Part shown: piece after piece, positions 12,851 through 24,420 of the stretch
Layout of the letters: each line of letters begins with the position of its first letter
Numbering within the stretch: position 1 is the stretch's first letter
Assembly (NCBI GenBank): GCA_023053575.1
Contig: JAKZAP010000016.1
Location: 6,382,046-6,446,045, forward strand
Direction: 5' to 3'
Source: Branchinecta lynchi
Lineage: Eukaryota > Arthropoda > Branchiopoda > Anostraca > Branchinectidae
DNA length: 64,000 nt
The notes under the pieces: generated by a model
Databases searched by the model: none
What the model saw: the letters and a program-made list of their open reading frames with translations, nothing else
Told to the model about the DNA's origin: nothing
Position numbers and translations under genes: made by a program

Positions 12851-13280
12851 GACTACACTGACAGTTCCAATCTTCTCGAAATAGTAACTAATAGTGACTA
12901 TTTGCTTACCACGCTCGGGAGCGTCGTAAGCGTGGTAACTACGGATCTCTGTTATGTGATTGGCCGGATACTCTTGAGTCTTGATGACTATCTTTCCCTG
13001 CCGATGCAGAATCTCCGGGTACCTGCGGAAGAAAGGAAGAAACGGTGTCAAAGCTGCGCTGACTCAGCATTTGAGTCGTTGTGCTTGAGTCGTTACGGAC
13101 ACGTTTACTCCTTCTTCCTGAGAATCACTGGCGTGTTTTGGACTTAGTCATATAGAGTATTAGTCCGTGGCACGATATTTAGCGGAAAATAGAAAAAAAA
13201 ACGTTCTAGCCTTGACACCAAACAGTCAGAATTAGTGACGTCATGCGTAGTAACTATGGTAAGTATGGTGAAACACGCTC
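12851..13280 (-). repeat. R-family element with internal extra sequence
   Basis: Reverse complement matches the copies at 15274 and 56878: an AACACGCTC-type end, GCATGACGTCAC, and ATTTCGAGAAGATTGGAAC. Between about 12985 and 13160 there is extra DNA related to 12535-12615 (TTGATGACTATCT, TCTCCGGGTA, GCGGAAGAAAGG), pointing to an insertion or local copying. Open frames in both directions carry no known domain. Confidence 0.55.
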
Positions 13281-13883
13281 TATGTGAGTGGAAGGCGATC
13301 GGGCAAATCAACGAGAAGTTGAAAAGACGCAACCACCGTCAGCTTTTGCGCTCAGTGTAATGTCGCTTTTTCTTTTGGAATGTGAATCCATGAGAACGCC
13401 AGGGTCGGCCTGTAGGCTGCTCACGCGTACGTTAGCAGCCGGCTCAATCGGCCACTATCAATCAGGCGATCTAATAAACTATTTAAGCAGGCGCATAATT
13501 GGGACAACAGGGCGTGGATGAGTTGTGATTCAGGACGAGTGACGTGGAATTTGTTACAAAGCAGGTGTAGATTATCCGAATATTTTTAAATGCTTTGCAC
13601 AGTGTAGATATCCCGACACAGAGATCCGTTCCCCTTTACTAGTTTAGCAAAACACAAATTTCACTTTTTGACGTACTTCGAGATATTTAGAAATCTCTAT
13701 TATCCTTAGTTTTTATTTTCTTTACTCCGTTCTTATTCAGTTGGAATGTAACGGGTTACAAAGAATATACATTATCCATACAAATAGACAAGTACCGACC
13801 ATACTTGTGTTTGTTCTGGAAAGCTAGCTGTCGTCTTAAATCTGGAAGCACACACAGGACATAGAATGCTGTTTGAAAACGGC

Positions 13884-14992
13884 TTTTTGGGATCCCAAAA
13901 CGTAAGTAAAGGGATACCTATGACATCGCAAAAGTTGTCCATCTGTCCGTCTGTCCGTCTGTGCGCACTATAACTCTCGAAGGGAAATAGATATTTAGAT
14001 GGAACTTGGTGTGAGGATTCTTTGGGTCAAGAGTGAGGTCTAGTTAGTAGATGAGCTCTGCAACCCTACATTTAGGGGTGGGGGAGGGGGTTTAAATTAA
14101 GGGGCAAATGAAATATTTTTAAACAGATGACGTGATAGTCGATTATGGGGTAAGGAGACATACTGAACACGTTTCATCAGACGAGTAGTTCGCCCGGAAT
14201 CCGGCAAAAACCGGAAAGTTTGTTAAAAGTAAAAGTTTTATTTTAAGTTGATTAGATGTTCGATTCAGAGGTAAGAAGACATGCTGAACACGATGGTGAA
14301 AATCATTTTCTCGCCGGACAAGTGCCGGGAATCCGGCCAAAACCGGAAAGTTTGTTAAAAGTAAAAGTTTTATTTGGAGTTGATTAGCCTACGTGTTCGA
14401 TTTAGGGATAAGAAGACATGCTACAATTTTCTATCCGGACAAGTAGTTCGCTTGGAATCCGGCCAAAACCGGAAAATTGTTAAAAGTTAAAGTTTTATTT
14501 GTAGTTGATTAGATATCTGAATTAGGAGTAAGAAGAGATGCTGAATCCGTGTATGACAATCATTTTTTACCCGGACATATAGTTAGACCGGAATCCGGCT
14601 GGAGCCGGAAAATGTGTTATAAGTTAAATTTTTACTTGTAGTTGATTAGATGTTCAATACCGGGGAAAGAAGATACGGTGAGCTCGTTTTTTAGCTTTCT
14701 TTTTTCGCCGGACAAGTAGTTGCGGAATTCGGCCGAAACCGGGAAATTGGCAGAAGTGGCAGGAAGTTTCCGTCAAAACAGATATGACTTATAGGGTAAA
14801 CACACATGCTTAATCCATATCTGAACTTGGTTTTCTCAGATGGTTAGCTATTTGGCCTTAATCTCTTTCTGAATTTTAACAGTAAAAATCTTCAAGGAGT
14901 CTGGCGAAGACTGGATCTGGCGAAGACAAGACCGAATTCTCTGGAACAAATGTTGGATTGTTGGGATCCCATCGAAACCTTTGGTCTTGTTT
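13884..14992 (+). repeat. Q-family element, complete ends
   Basis: The 5' end is TTTTTGGGATCCCAAAACG and the 3' end TTGGGATCCCATCG...TTGGTCTTGTT. After the GTCCGTCTGT run and the (here altered) GAAACTTGG block come about five core units of 130-150 bp, each with GGACAAGTAGTTCG, GGAATCCGGC and AAAAGTAAAAGTTTTATTT. The element is about 1.1 kb with no plausible protein. Confidence 0.8.
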
Positions 14993-15273
14993 GAGAAGCC
15001 GTTGAATAACACACAAAAGTTCATTTCCTATAGTGAACCTCGAATAAGGCTTGCCGGTCGGTATGATTACTTTTGTGGGATTCTTTGGCCGGAAGTACAA
15101 ATATTTGTGATCGAGACTGCGATTTTTGCACTACACTGTAAGAAGTTTATCCGAGTAAGGATTAAAGTTAACTGCAGCATTTGCTACTGGGATTCATCTT
15201 ATCTCTACTGAGATAAGACTAATCCGAACAAGAGTTAAGATTAACTGCAAGATTGTTGTGTGCAGTCTACTTA

Positions 15274-15555
15274 GAGCGTATTCCACCCTACTTACCGTAG
15301 TTAGTACGCATGACGTCACGAATCCTGGATTCTTGGCGTCAGGCTGGAAAGCGTTTTCTATTTTCAGCAAATTGTCGTGCCACGGGTTAATCCGGCCAAT
15401 CATGTTACAGAGATCCGTAGTTACTACGCCCCCGAGCGTTGTAAACAAATAGTTACTGATTTCTAGAAGGTTGGAACAGTCAGCGTAGTAACTTTTTGAC
15501 GATGTTGGAATGAAAATAGTTACTAATAGTAACTATAGAAGGATAAAATACGCTC
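15274..15555 (+). mobile_element. R-family MITE with TTA target duplication
   Basis: The ends GAGCGTATT and AATACGCTC are inverted repeats and are flanked by TTA on both sides (15271-15273, 15556-15558). A 3-bp TTA duplication fits the PIF/Harbinger superfamily; this assignment is inference from end structure only. Inside are many GTAGTTACTA-like inverted motifs. Related copies lie at 12851 and 56878. Confidence 0.6.
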
Positions 15556-15898
15556 TTATACAGGTTCCACTTTTAGGCAGATTACCCTATTTTAGGGTAA
15601 AATGGTCATATTCAGGGATACTTATTTCCAATCTAGGGATTCAGGGTCATCTAGGGAAAACAACAATTTTCAGGGTATTTTAGGTTTATTTAAAAAACGG
15701 GTGATTATCCTGTGGTCAGAGTACGCTTTCTTATATTTTTAACCGACTCAAACGTGAATTTGAAATCTGATTCTTGGCAACGACTCTCACAATTTTCCCG
15801 GCAGGCGGCAAATTCGAAACTAAAAAAACGTGGACTTTCGTGTGTAAATATATTTATTTGTGCTCGCTTACAGAAGGGGAAAAATGGAGTACATAAAG

Positions 15899-16700
15899 AA
15901 AAGAACTACCAAAGGTCTCGATGACATCTCAAAATCTGATATTTGATCCAGACAATTGGGTCTTCTCTTCGCTAGATCCAGTCTTCGCCAGGCTAAGCGT
16001 CAGAGAAAATCAGGTTCAGATATACCTCTATAAGCCATATCTACTTTGACGATACTGACCGAAACTTCCTGCTTTACTTCTACCAAATTTCGGGTTTCGG
16101 CCGAATTCCGAGCGAACTAATTGTCCAGCAAAAAAAGAAAATTCAGAAACGAATTCAGCGTATATCCTTATCTCTATAAAGAACATCTTCAAATAAAACT
16201 CTAACTTTGTAAAAAAAAAAGGTTACAACCGGATTCCGGACGAATTGTATGTTCGGATAAAAAGTGATTGTCATATCTAGACTCATCGTCTCTTCTTACC
16301 CCTACATCTGTCATCTAATCTACTTCAAATAAAACTTCTGCTTTTAACAAATTTTCCGGTTTGGCCGGATCCAGGGCGAACTATAGTTGTCCAGGTAGAA
16401 AATACTCTTCACATAATTATTCAGCACGTCTTCTTACCCCGAAATCGAACATATAATCAACTTCAAATGAAACTTTTACTTTTAACCAACTTTCTGTTTT
16501 TTTGCCGGATTCCGGACGAACTACTTGTCCGGCGAGAAAATGGTTTTCACCAACATGTTCAGCATGCCTTCTTACCCCATTATCGATTGTCATATTAGCT
16601 GTTTAAAATATTATAATAGGGCTACAGAGCGCATCTAAGAATTTGGCCTTATCGAATTTGACCTATCTCATTCCCTCCGAGAATTGTCGTGCTAAAAGAC
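15899..16700 (-). repeat. Q-family element, diverged
   Basis: On the minus strand the 3' end shows CCTTTGGTAGTTC in place of CCTTTGGTCTTGTT, then GATCCAGTCTTCGCC-type text and four core units with GGAATCCGG and AAGTTTTATTTGAAG. The 5' palindrome is absent, so the copy is truncated near 16700. Confidence 0.65.
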
Positions 16701-16994
16701 TGAAGCTATTTCGAATAGGAAACAAACTGCGAAAATTTAAGTTTAGTTACTGAAATACACAACCAAAGGGGAGACAAAGAATGAGTGGCCGTATAGATCG
16801 TCACAACTGGTTAATACCCGCGAAAGTTGTGCTACTCCGTGCGTCACACTATCGTACCAAATACCATTTCACATTCGTTAACGACGTGGCTCTGTAAGGC
16901 TGTGCACGGCTATAATACGGTTCGATATAGATTATATAATTCAGTATAGAGTTTTAATAACACTATACATTCAGGAAAGCACAAGCGCCACGCA

Positions 16995-17822
16995 CGCATT
17001 AACTAGTTTAGACGTGGAAACCGGAAACTGGAGTGGGGACCGGAAAATATGTGACCGACTTAGACTGGAGAGACCGGGATGGAACTTTGTGGGAATAACA
17101 AACATTTGCTCTGGATAAATCATTTACAGAACCAGATTGGCTCCGGGCACTGTGGGGGAGTTGGAGGGGGGGGGGCGGAATTCCGGTGATCGCGAGTTAA
17201 GGTACTTCAAGGTGTGCTAGGACGATGAAACTTGGCTGGAATATTAGAGTTTCGGCAGGATTGGCTTAGAAATCGCACTTTTGAAATCCGGCTATTCCTT
17301 TGAAGTACCAATCTTGACCGCAAAATAAGAAAAATACGTTTAAGCAAGACATACATTTTCCTGATCATCGTGAGCCCATTATCACTTTTGCCTCAAGGGT
17401 TTTGCTTACAAATTAAGTTCCTTAAAGTCGAAAAGTACGTTTGATCAAACGGTACATCTCAACCATGATCATAATTTATGTCTAGCGCCCTTAAAGTGCG
17501 CATCTTAACCGAAAAGTGAAAAAATACTTTTGACCAAACGGTATGTATTAATGATCACCAAGGGCCTGTTATCGTTTTTGCCTCAAGGGTTTTTCTTACA
17601 GATGAATTTCTAGCGCCTTTAAAGTTCGCATCATTACAGCCAAGTTCAAAAATAAAATACTTTTTACCAAACGATACATTCTGGTGATTTTTAATTCCAT
17701 AATCACTCTTATCTCAAAGGTTTTGCTTACAAATGATCAGAACCAACCCACGAAAAGGCAAAATTCCATATTTCATCTTCTGAACCAGCCTTGCAGGTGC
17801 CATATGAGGTTCTAGCTATGAC
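16995..17822 (+). repeat. K-family element, 5' truncated
   Basis: Two core units (GGAACTTTGTGGGAATAACA, GGGGGAGTTGGAGG, GATGAAACTTGG) are followed by three to four approximately 120-bp units with GGGCCC.TTATC.TTTTTGCC, CAAGGGTTTTGCTTAC and CTTAAAGT. The 3' end CAGGTGCCATATGAGG...CTAGCT is worn. Confidence 0.65.
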
Positions 17823-18049
17823 CTTTTTTTCTCCAATAAGCAACCCGTTCATCCTAACTCACCATAATTTGAACCAAAAACAAAAAAAAATCTACGGAAA
17901 TGCTCCCTATTTACCATACCCAAACTAACCAACCTTCCAAAATTCTTTATCCCTGAAAAATGTGGTTATCCCTGAATAATCTCCACCCATTCCTGTCTTT
18001 CCAGACACCACCATTTATTTTCCTGCCTTGACTCTTTTAACTCTTTAAA

Positions 18050-19786
18050 AACAAGACAAAAGGTTTCGATGGAATCCCAAAAACCAAACATTTGATTCAA
18101 ACAACTGGGTCTTGTCTTCGCCATTCAGTTACTGTTAAAATAAAGTTCAAAAATGTAATCAGCATGTCTCCTTGCCCCGATAGCGAATATCTAATCGATT
18201 TCAGAAAAAACTTTGAGCTTCAACCAAATTTCCAGTTTCGGCCGAATTCTTGGTGATGTTCAGATACGGATTCAGCGGACCTCCTTACGCACTCAATGAA
18301 TATATTATTAGCTTATAAAACAATTTTCAGTTTTTTTATTTTTTCAATTTATTTGATAGTAAAGCAAAACATATCTCTCGTGGGCAGAACCAAAATACGA
18401 TGTTTTTCTTAGTCATAAACGAAAATAAAATAAATTGTCGACAGAAAAAAAAATAACAGAGCAGAAAAATGCTAAAGATCATTATACTAATAATAATACA
18501 AAGCAAGAGAAAAGGCTTTCGCCTCTAAATAACTCTAAGAAATTTTGAGTAGTCGAACTGATCAGAGTTAAAAATCTCATCAAATATACTAATACTAAAT
18601 ATACATATACTGCTTTACGAAGCTCGGCACAAAGCTTCTACTGTAACGTATAGTCTTACAGTAGACTGGGGTCAGTTTGGGAACCTTCTCAGCCACTTCT
18701 CGGGGGGGGGGGGTGACGAGATCTTACGGGAACAAAGGGTGGGGGAAGGAATGAACGGTACATGGGGTGCTGGAGCCAAAGTTACGGCATAGTTTTTCGT
18801 GGCGGGAAGAAAGGGATTCAGTTTTAAATTATTTGAGGTAAAAAAAGGATGGTAGGGGGGAACCGCCATGGATAATTTGCATACAGGTTTTTACCCTAAA
18901 TTCGAAACCCCTCCTCTGCCTCTAAAAATAGGACTAAAGGACACATCAATGAGCTTGACCTGTACTTTACCAGTGAATCCTCATTGAAGAACATCCTCGC
19001 TTGAACAACATATTTCCTCCTTTGAACATTATGTCATCCCCTTCGACATTCGATTACACTAGATCTCTCCGACGTCCATAGAATAAACAAATGAATGTCG
19101 TCATCCACGCGCAGAGCTATACTGGTTTGAGAATAAAGGGGTAGGGACTGCTATAACCGAAAATTGGTCGACAAATTTTGTGTCCGGTTTTCGCCGGATT
19201 CCGGGTGAACTACTTGTCTCCTTACCCCTAAATCAACTATCTCATTAGCTTCACAAAAAAAAAAATTGCCCCTTAATTCGAAACCCCTCCCTCACCCTTA
19301 AATATACCCGATGAAAAATTTATCTCAAAATAGTACTATGAAGTAGTACGAAAAGTAGCATGCATTACTAACGATGCTACTACATGCTTCCACTTCAAGG
19401 CTACCGTGTTACTGCATACTACTATATGCTACTATTAGCAAGACCAACTATGGCAAGACAGGATGCTACTGGATAACTACATAAGATTGGACCAGTCTGA
19501 GGCACATTAAATGATAGTATTCTTTGCTATTACATAGTATTATATGCAACGTTTTCGTACTACTACCATACTACTACGCAGACAACAAATTTTTCATCGG
19601 GTACGGCTACAGAGCCCATTTACAAACTCGACCTTTCCCTTGACCCAAAGGATCCTCCCACCAAGTTTCATCAAAATATCTCATTCCCTTCGAGAGCTAT
19701 CGTGCTTACAGACAGACGGACGGACAGACCGACAAATTTTGCGATGTCATAGGCGTCCCTCCACTTACGTTTTGGGAACCCAAAAA
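18050..19786 (-). repeat. Q-family element with nested insertion
   Basis: The 5' palindrome (one base changed) lies at 19770-19786 and the 3' end at 18050-18075. The core includes a subfamily block around 18950-19140 that recurs at 58080-58330 and 54290-54440. A 295-bp MITE sits inside at 19307-19601. The stretch 18330-18890 has no match to other Q copies and holds nothing recognisable apart from a G tract near 18703. Confidence 0.65.
19307..19601. mobile_element. CCCGATG-end MITE inserted in Q element
   Basis: Ends CCCGATGAAAAATTT and AAATTTTTCATCGGG are perfect inverted repeats over 15 bp, flanked by TA on both sides. Removing the element with one TA joins Q sequence as in other Q copies. 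A second copy is at 23455. The interior is full of CTACT and AGTAG repeats. The TA duplication would suit a Tc1/mariner-type source, but no transposase is seen. Confidence 0.75.
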
Positions 19787-19884
19787 CACAGAAAATGCAG
19801 TAAATTTACATTAGTACCTCCTACTGGCTGCTACATGATGTGATTTGTCAGACTACTTCTTGATTAATAATTCATTTATTACAG

Positions 19885-20063
19885 GCTTTGGTTGGAGTGG
19901 CCCCCCGTCCTTCGTTTCCAGTAGCGGACCTGGCTCCCCCAACGTCACCACGCTGGAAATGCTAGCAAGGCTGCGCGGATTTTCAGAGCCAGTAACCCCA
20001 TCTGACGGTGATGCCACCCCGACAGTGCATAAAGAAATACCAAGGATTGATAAGATGGAATAA
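19885..20063 (+). CDS. Terminal coding exon of unidentified host gene
   Basis: It follows a good acceptor (tttattacag, AG at 19883-19884) and ends at TAA 20061-20063. The exon opens with the two bases needed to complete the phase-1 codon left by the donor at 7949, so the join keeps the frame and makes AGC (Ser). It encodes about 58 residues: an aromatic/Gly start (FGWSGPPSF), a Ser/Pro/Gly part, a leucine-containing helix-like piece (TTLEMLARLRGF) and a hydrophilic end (IPRIDKME). Low-complexity Ser/Pro composition matches the exon at 7680. No known domain is recognised. The intervening intron is about 11.9 kb and made largely of mobile elements. Confidence 0.65.
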
Positions 20064-20229
20064 CGGGTGAAGTCGCACTTTACACTGTAGTTGCGTTTTT
20101 TGTGAAACTATATTTTCCTTGCGCCGTTCTCCGCTCTGCCTATAAGCCAGTTTTTTGTTCAATGAGTCTCAAACCCGTTCTCCGTTGAGGATGTTAAAAA
20201 AAACATCTATTGCACCAATTTTAAACTGA

Positions 20230-20710
20230 GGGGCTAGTAACTAAAAATCAGCATTTGCGTACGATTTGGAAGGGTGTCATTTGGGTGGGGGAAGGGGGTG
20301 ACAGCTGCCCCCCTGGCTTTCCAAGAGAGCCCAGAACTACAGGAAAAATATCCAGAAAAAAAGCTGTTTCTCATCAGAACTGTGACAACTGGTTGTGTCA
20401 TATGAGTTGACCAAGGTCACTCATGAAAATTGAACAATTTTTAATCCAAGATGATGACCCGTTGTTCGAGGAGCGAATGTCTTCAAGGTGCGTTTCAGCG
20501 TGGGTCAGTCGTGTCTCTGAACTAATCTAAACACGGGGAGAGAAATCATCTTTGTAACACGGCGTCGAGTACCACTTTTTTGAAATTTTTTCCTTAGATA
20601 GCTCAGGCCCCCAGGGGGCCTGAGGGTCAGCAAAGTGAGTGCCTTTCCGACTCACCCACAGTTTGTCTATCTTGTAAAACGGTAAGAATTTTTATTTAAA
20701 TCTATGTTTA
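20230..20710 (+). repeat. Dispersed repeat, copy 2 (partner at 9290)
   Basis: It shares the block order described for 9290-9780, including TTGACCAAGGTCACTCATG, TTGTTCGAGGA and CTTGTAAAACGGTAAG. It lies just past the last exon of the host gene, within about 170 bp of the stop codon, so it may be part of the transcript tail. No coding capacity. Confidence 0.55.
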
Positions 20711-21115
20711 ATATGGTTGCAGCAAAGGCTACTCTGGTTCGTAAGCCTGAGAAGAGGACTGATTTTTATTCTGATTTCAGTATTGTAATGTCTATTTCAT
20801 CCTTCTTTCCCGCTTTCCTCTTCTGTTTTAACTTTTCTCCAAGCACCTATCTCCCTTCTTTCTTTCCTAGATGCAACCATCTCTACTCTAACATTGTAGT
20901 AGGAAACTCCTCAAGACTACATGTCCTGGTCACTCATGTCGAAGGTTTCACAAGCTCACTGCGTTGTTAGCATTGCCCACAAATTTGGGAAATTTTTTTT
21001 CCTGAGTCATTTTTCATCACCTCACCTTCAGTCACCCGTTTTCATCTTCATTAATTTCTTAAAATTTTGGGTGCTTTTATCCATTCTGCTGAAGGACCAT
21101 TCCCGAAAGGGGGTG

Positions 21116-21377
21116 TCATGACCGGTGGGAACGTCCCCCCTCCCCCCCAATATTGTTGGCCACTCGGTAAAAAATAACCGAATCTGCGCGAAGCGCCGCG
21201 TTTTTTCGTCAAAACAGTTGATTTCTTTCATGAAAATAGTGGATTTTTAGTCAAAACAGTCTTTTTTTTCTGAAAATCGGTCGGTTTTTTCGAAACTCAA
21301 AAACAGTCGGTGAAAATTACCAGCCACTCGGTTAATTCCTCCCCCCCCCCCAAACATTATGGCTAGTAACGCCTCTG
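21116..21377. mobile_element. hAT-like MITE
   Basis: The right end GGCTAGTAACGCCTCTG equals the terminal motif of the element at 56351. The left end is worn. Flanks attcccga (21108-21115) and gttcccga (21378-21385) agree in seven of eight bases. Inside are a C tract at each end and short AAAACAGT motifs, the same plan as 8112-8474 and 37933-38181. Confidence 0.7.
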
Positions 21378-21643
21378 GTTCCCGATACATAGCAGAAGGG
21401 GACGAGAACGGTATGCAGAACTGATGTTCTTGTTCTGTTGATCATTCAGCAGAACGGAATGAAGAATGAGATACAACTCGTTCTCTTTTCTGCCAAAAAC
21501 AGACAATAGCACAACAGCGTTCTACTAAAAACCGCTTATAGGAGAATGGGATGGAGAACGGAGAATGGGTTGTTTACAAAAAACGCGGCTTGTATCAGCG
21601 CCCAGAATGATAATCAGCTGTGCGCAATTGCTTATACCCTCTA

Positions 21644-21879
21644 GCAGCTGACTGCGCTAAACGGATACGTCAGCTGGTTTTAGTCTAGCGATACTTCGGC
21701 CCTTCTTGGCAAGAATCGAAAATGAAGGATGGATTAAAACAAGATATTGAATTTGCATCTAACAGCTGACTGCGCTAAACGGATAAGTCAGCTGGTTTTA
21801 GTCTAGCGATACTTCGGCCCTTCTTGGCAAGAATCGAGAATGAAGGATGGATTAAAACAAGATATTGAATTTGCATCCA
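21644..21879. repeat. 118-bp tandem duplication
   Basis: Two units offset by 118 bp differ at only a few positions. Each begins with CAGCTGACTGCG and contains GTCAGCTGG and CTTCGGCCCTTCTTGGC. The unit is related to the 181-bp inverted-repeat element at 25979, which carries the same AGCTGACTGCG start and GAAGGGCCGAA middle. Confidence 0.75.
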
Positions 21880-22238
21880 GTTGAACTTTATCCTTTTCAA
21901 TCGTAGACATCATGACGGATGAAAACTTGGAAGATTATCTTAAATAACTTAGTTGGTATTATAAACCTATCCGTAACTTTTCAGGGATAAAATACCAGAG
22001 ACGTTAATTTGCGAATATATGTCATAGTTATCTCTTGTATCCGTTGCGTAAACAGTTAATTCTAGGTTACATTGGTAGACCATGGAAACGAATTTTCTTA
22101 CCATCGGATTTATAGATTTTGTATCAATTAGAATTGAACGAATCGAGCAGCAAAGACCACAGCCGTGTCCAAACAAAAATTCCAGTTCCAACTTTCCATT
22201 TAATGTTCAGCTTATCCGTTTAGTACAGTCAACTATAG

Positions 22239-22649
22239 TGGCGTTTTTGCATATACCATGGTATCTGATATCACGGTCTAAAGTCGTTTTTGCAGTTATC
22301 GTGGTATCTGATACCACGGTCAAAAGGCGCTTTTGCAGTTATCGTGGTATCTGTCCAGTTATCGTGGTATCTAATATTCAGATACTACGGTCCTTTCGGG
22401 GTAACTGGTCGTGGTATCTGAAAAGTGATCTCGCCTTAATCGAATTTTGTCAGATTGGTGAGAAGGAAGTTTAGCACTTAGTGATGTAACTGGATATCAG
22501 TTTTTGTTTTAGGATGACTTTGAAAAGTGCAATTTCGGCAATAGTCGTTTTTGCAGCCGTATATCAGATACCATGATAACTGCAAAAACGACTAATTGCA
22601 GATCCAGTTACCGTGGTAACAGATACCATGGTATCTGCAAAAACGCAAC
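22239..22649. mobile_element. Foldback MITE rich in TACCATGGTA palindromes
   Basis: Ends GTGGCGTTTTTGCA and TGCAAAAACGCAAC are inverted. Next to them and inside lie many copies of CAGATACCAYGGTATCTG and CAGTTATCGTGGTATCTG in both directions, so a single strand would fold along most of its length. A second, inverted copy is at 53380. The frame at 22082-22474 is not a convincing gene. No clear target duplication was found. Confidence 0.65.
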
Positions 22650-23454
22650 TTGTGATTTGCAGTCAGCTTGGGTTGGAGGATTATTTATTGAAACAGTATA
22701 GTACATCACAGTATGACCGACTTTTTCACAGCATATTTTCATTCGTTGGTAGGGAGTGGGTGCTCGTTATTTATGCTAGCTGTTGAGTCTGGCATAGCCT
22801 TATAAGTCTTTGATGTTCATAAGGGCCCATAAAAAGTAATCAAGTATTTTTATGGTCACTTGTATACACTGCCTGGTTTGGCACTAGGCACCTTTTTCGC
22901 CAATTAGAATATACTACTATATCCATGGGAAGTCCATTTTTTTTAGTAAATCCAAATTAATCTATCCGTCCAAAGAACAGTGCGCAGAGCCAGATCTGCG
23001 TTTTGTGATAGTGGCTCGTCATCTGTGAAAAACCGAGGAAATGGGATGAACCTCGCTAAGATAGAAAAAGAAGAATAGTATTTTTATTAATACCCGAAAA
23101 TCGCGGACAGGCCAAATAGGAGGTAATCGTCAAACAACAACAAAACGGTCTAAGTCTTTTGTGAAAAACTACGAACAACACATCTTGGGCCCTTGATAGA
23201 TTCCTTACAAGTTTCGTTTCGTAGAGGCAAACCGGAATTGCTGAAGGGGTAGAGTGTGCCCGCCAGCGTTCGAAAAAAGGAGGGAAATCTAGTCTACTCC
23301 AGTGATTTATAACCTAAAGATGGATCGTATGAAATAAATGAATAATCCCATTGGAAAACTGTATCTTCCTAGTGCTTCGGTGACCGTGTAACCATGCGGC
23401 GGACCCACACGCCAATAGCCTGCTATGCATTATCGGGAGTGTTAACACAAGCAA
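22650..23454. other. Unassigned stretch
   Basis: No gene, RNA or known repeat end is seen. It has ordinary composition and no open frame worth reporting. Confidence 0.5.
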
Positions 23455-23756
23455 CCCGATGACAAATTTATCTGAAAATAGTAGTATGAAGTTGTACGAA
23501 AAAGTAGCATGCAGTACTGACTGATGCTACTACATGCTTCTACTTCAAGACTACCGTGTTACTGCATTCTACTGCATGCCACTATTTGCAAGATTGGATG
23601 CTACTATGGCAAGACAGGATGCTGGATACTACTGCTTGAGACTGGAACAGTCTGAGGCACATTAAATGATAGTATTCTTTACTATTACATAGTACTACAT
23701 GCAACTTTTTCGGACAACTATCATACAACTGCGCAGGCTACAAATTTTTCATCGGG
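23455..23756. mobile_element. CCCGATG-end MITE, second copy
   Basis: It matches 19307-19601 along its whole length, with ends CCCGATGACAAATTT and AAATTTTTCATCGGG. The flanks do not show the TA duplication seen at the first copy. CTACT-type repeats fill the interior. Confidence 0.7.
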
Positions 23757-24106
23757 CAGGCGTGTGCAATTGTCGAACTGCGGTCATCTTTTCTTAAACT
23801 AGCATCATTTACAACCATTTTCAGTATCGCAGTACATCGACAGTACTACTACTTGACAACCACTCCTGTAGTTTGTTCCTTGTTGCTGCTGGTGCGGCCA
23901 GCTTGGACAGAAATCTACCGTGGCGAGGTTTTTCCGGCCGGATTTTTTTTCCTGCCAAAAATCCTAGCAGGAATTCCAATCTGCGACCACCCGCTGACTG
24001 TCTCTCCAGATCATATGTATAAATGCATTTTGCGCGCCCTACATCATGTACTGATCTCGTGTGTCACACTCTTCATAAAAAAGACGGTGGAGTTTTGAAG
24101 ACTTCC

Positions 24107-24420
24107 TACTTTAATAAGTAAGTAAGTAAGTAATTTATTTGTACCCCACCATTTCGAAAAAGCGGAGTAAATAAAAGAAAATAAATAAAAGACACAGAAA
24201 AAGACACTAATTTTCAATCTTCGGCCAGGAAGCAGTGGAGAAGGATCGTGCGCTGGTTGGGCTCTTTTAAGTAAGTAATTTGTTTTTGACCCGCCATTTT
24301 CAGAAAGCGGAGTAAATGTAGAAAATAAACAAAACACATATACATACACAAAAAGACACTTAATTTCAATCGTCGGCCAGGAAGCAGTGTAGAAGGTCGT
24401 GCGCTGGTTGGGCTCTGTTG
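24107..24420 (-). repeat. Duplicated 3' tail of non-LTR retrotransposon
   Basis: Two units of about 155-160 bp share GGCCAGGAAGCAGTG, GTGCGCTGGTTGGGCTC, AGCGGAGTAAAT and AAAATAAA. On the minus strand the outer unit ends in a CTTA/ACTT microsatellite (24114-24133 on the plus strand). A short tandem-repeat tail is usual at the 3' end of several non-LTR retrotransposon clades. Confidence 0.6.

Noticed and set aside
12608..13051. 147-codon minus-strand frame
   Set aside because: It spans an R-family copy and the unrelated flank; no domain, and the overlapping plus frame is just as long.
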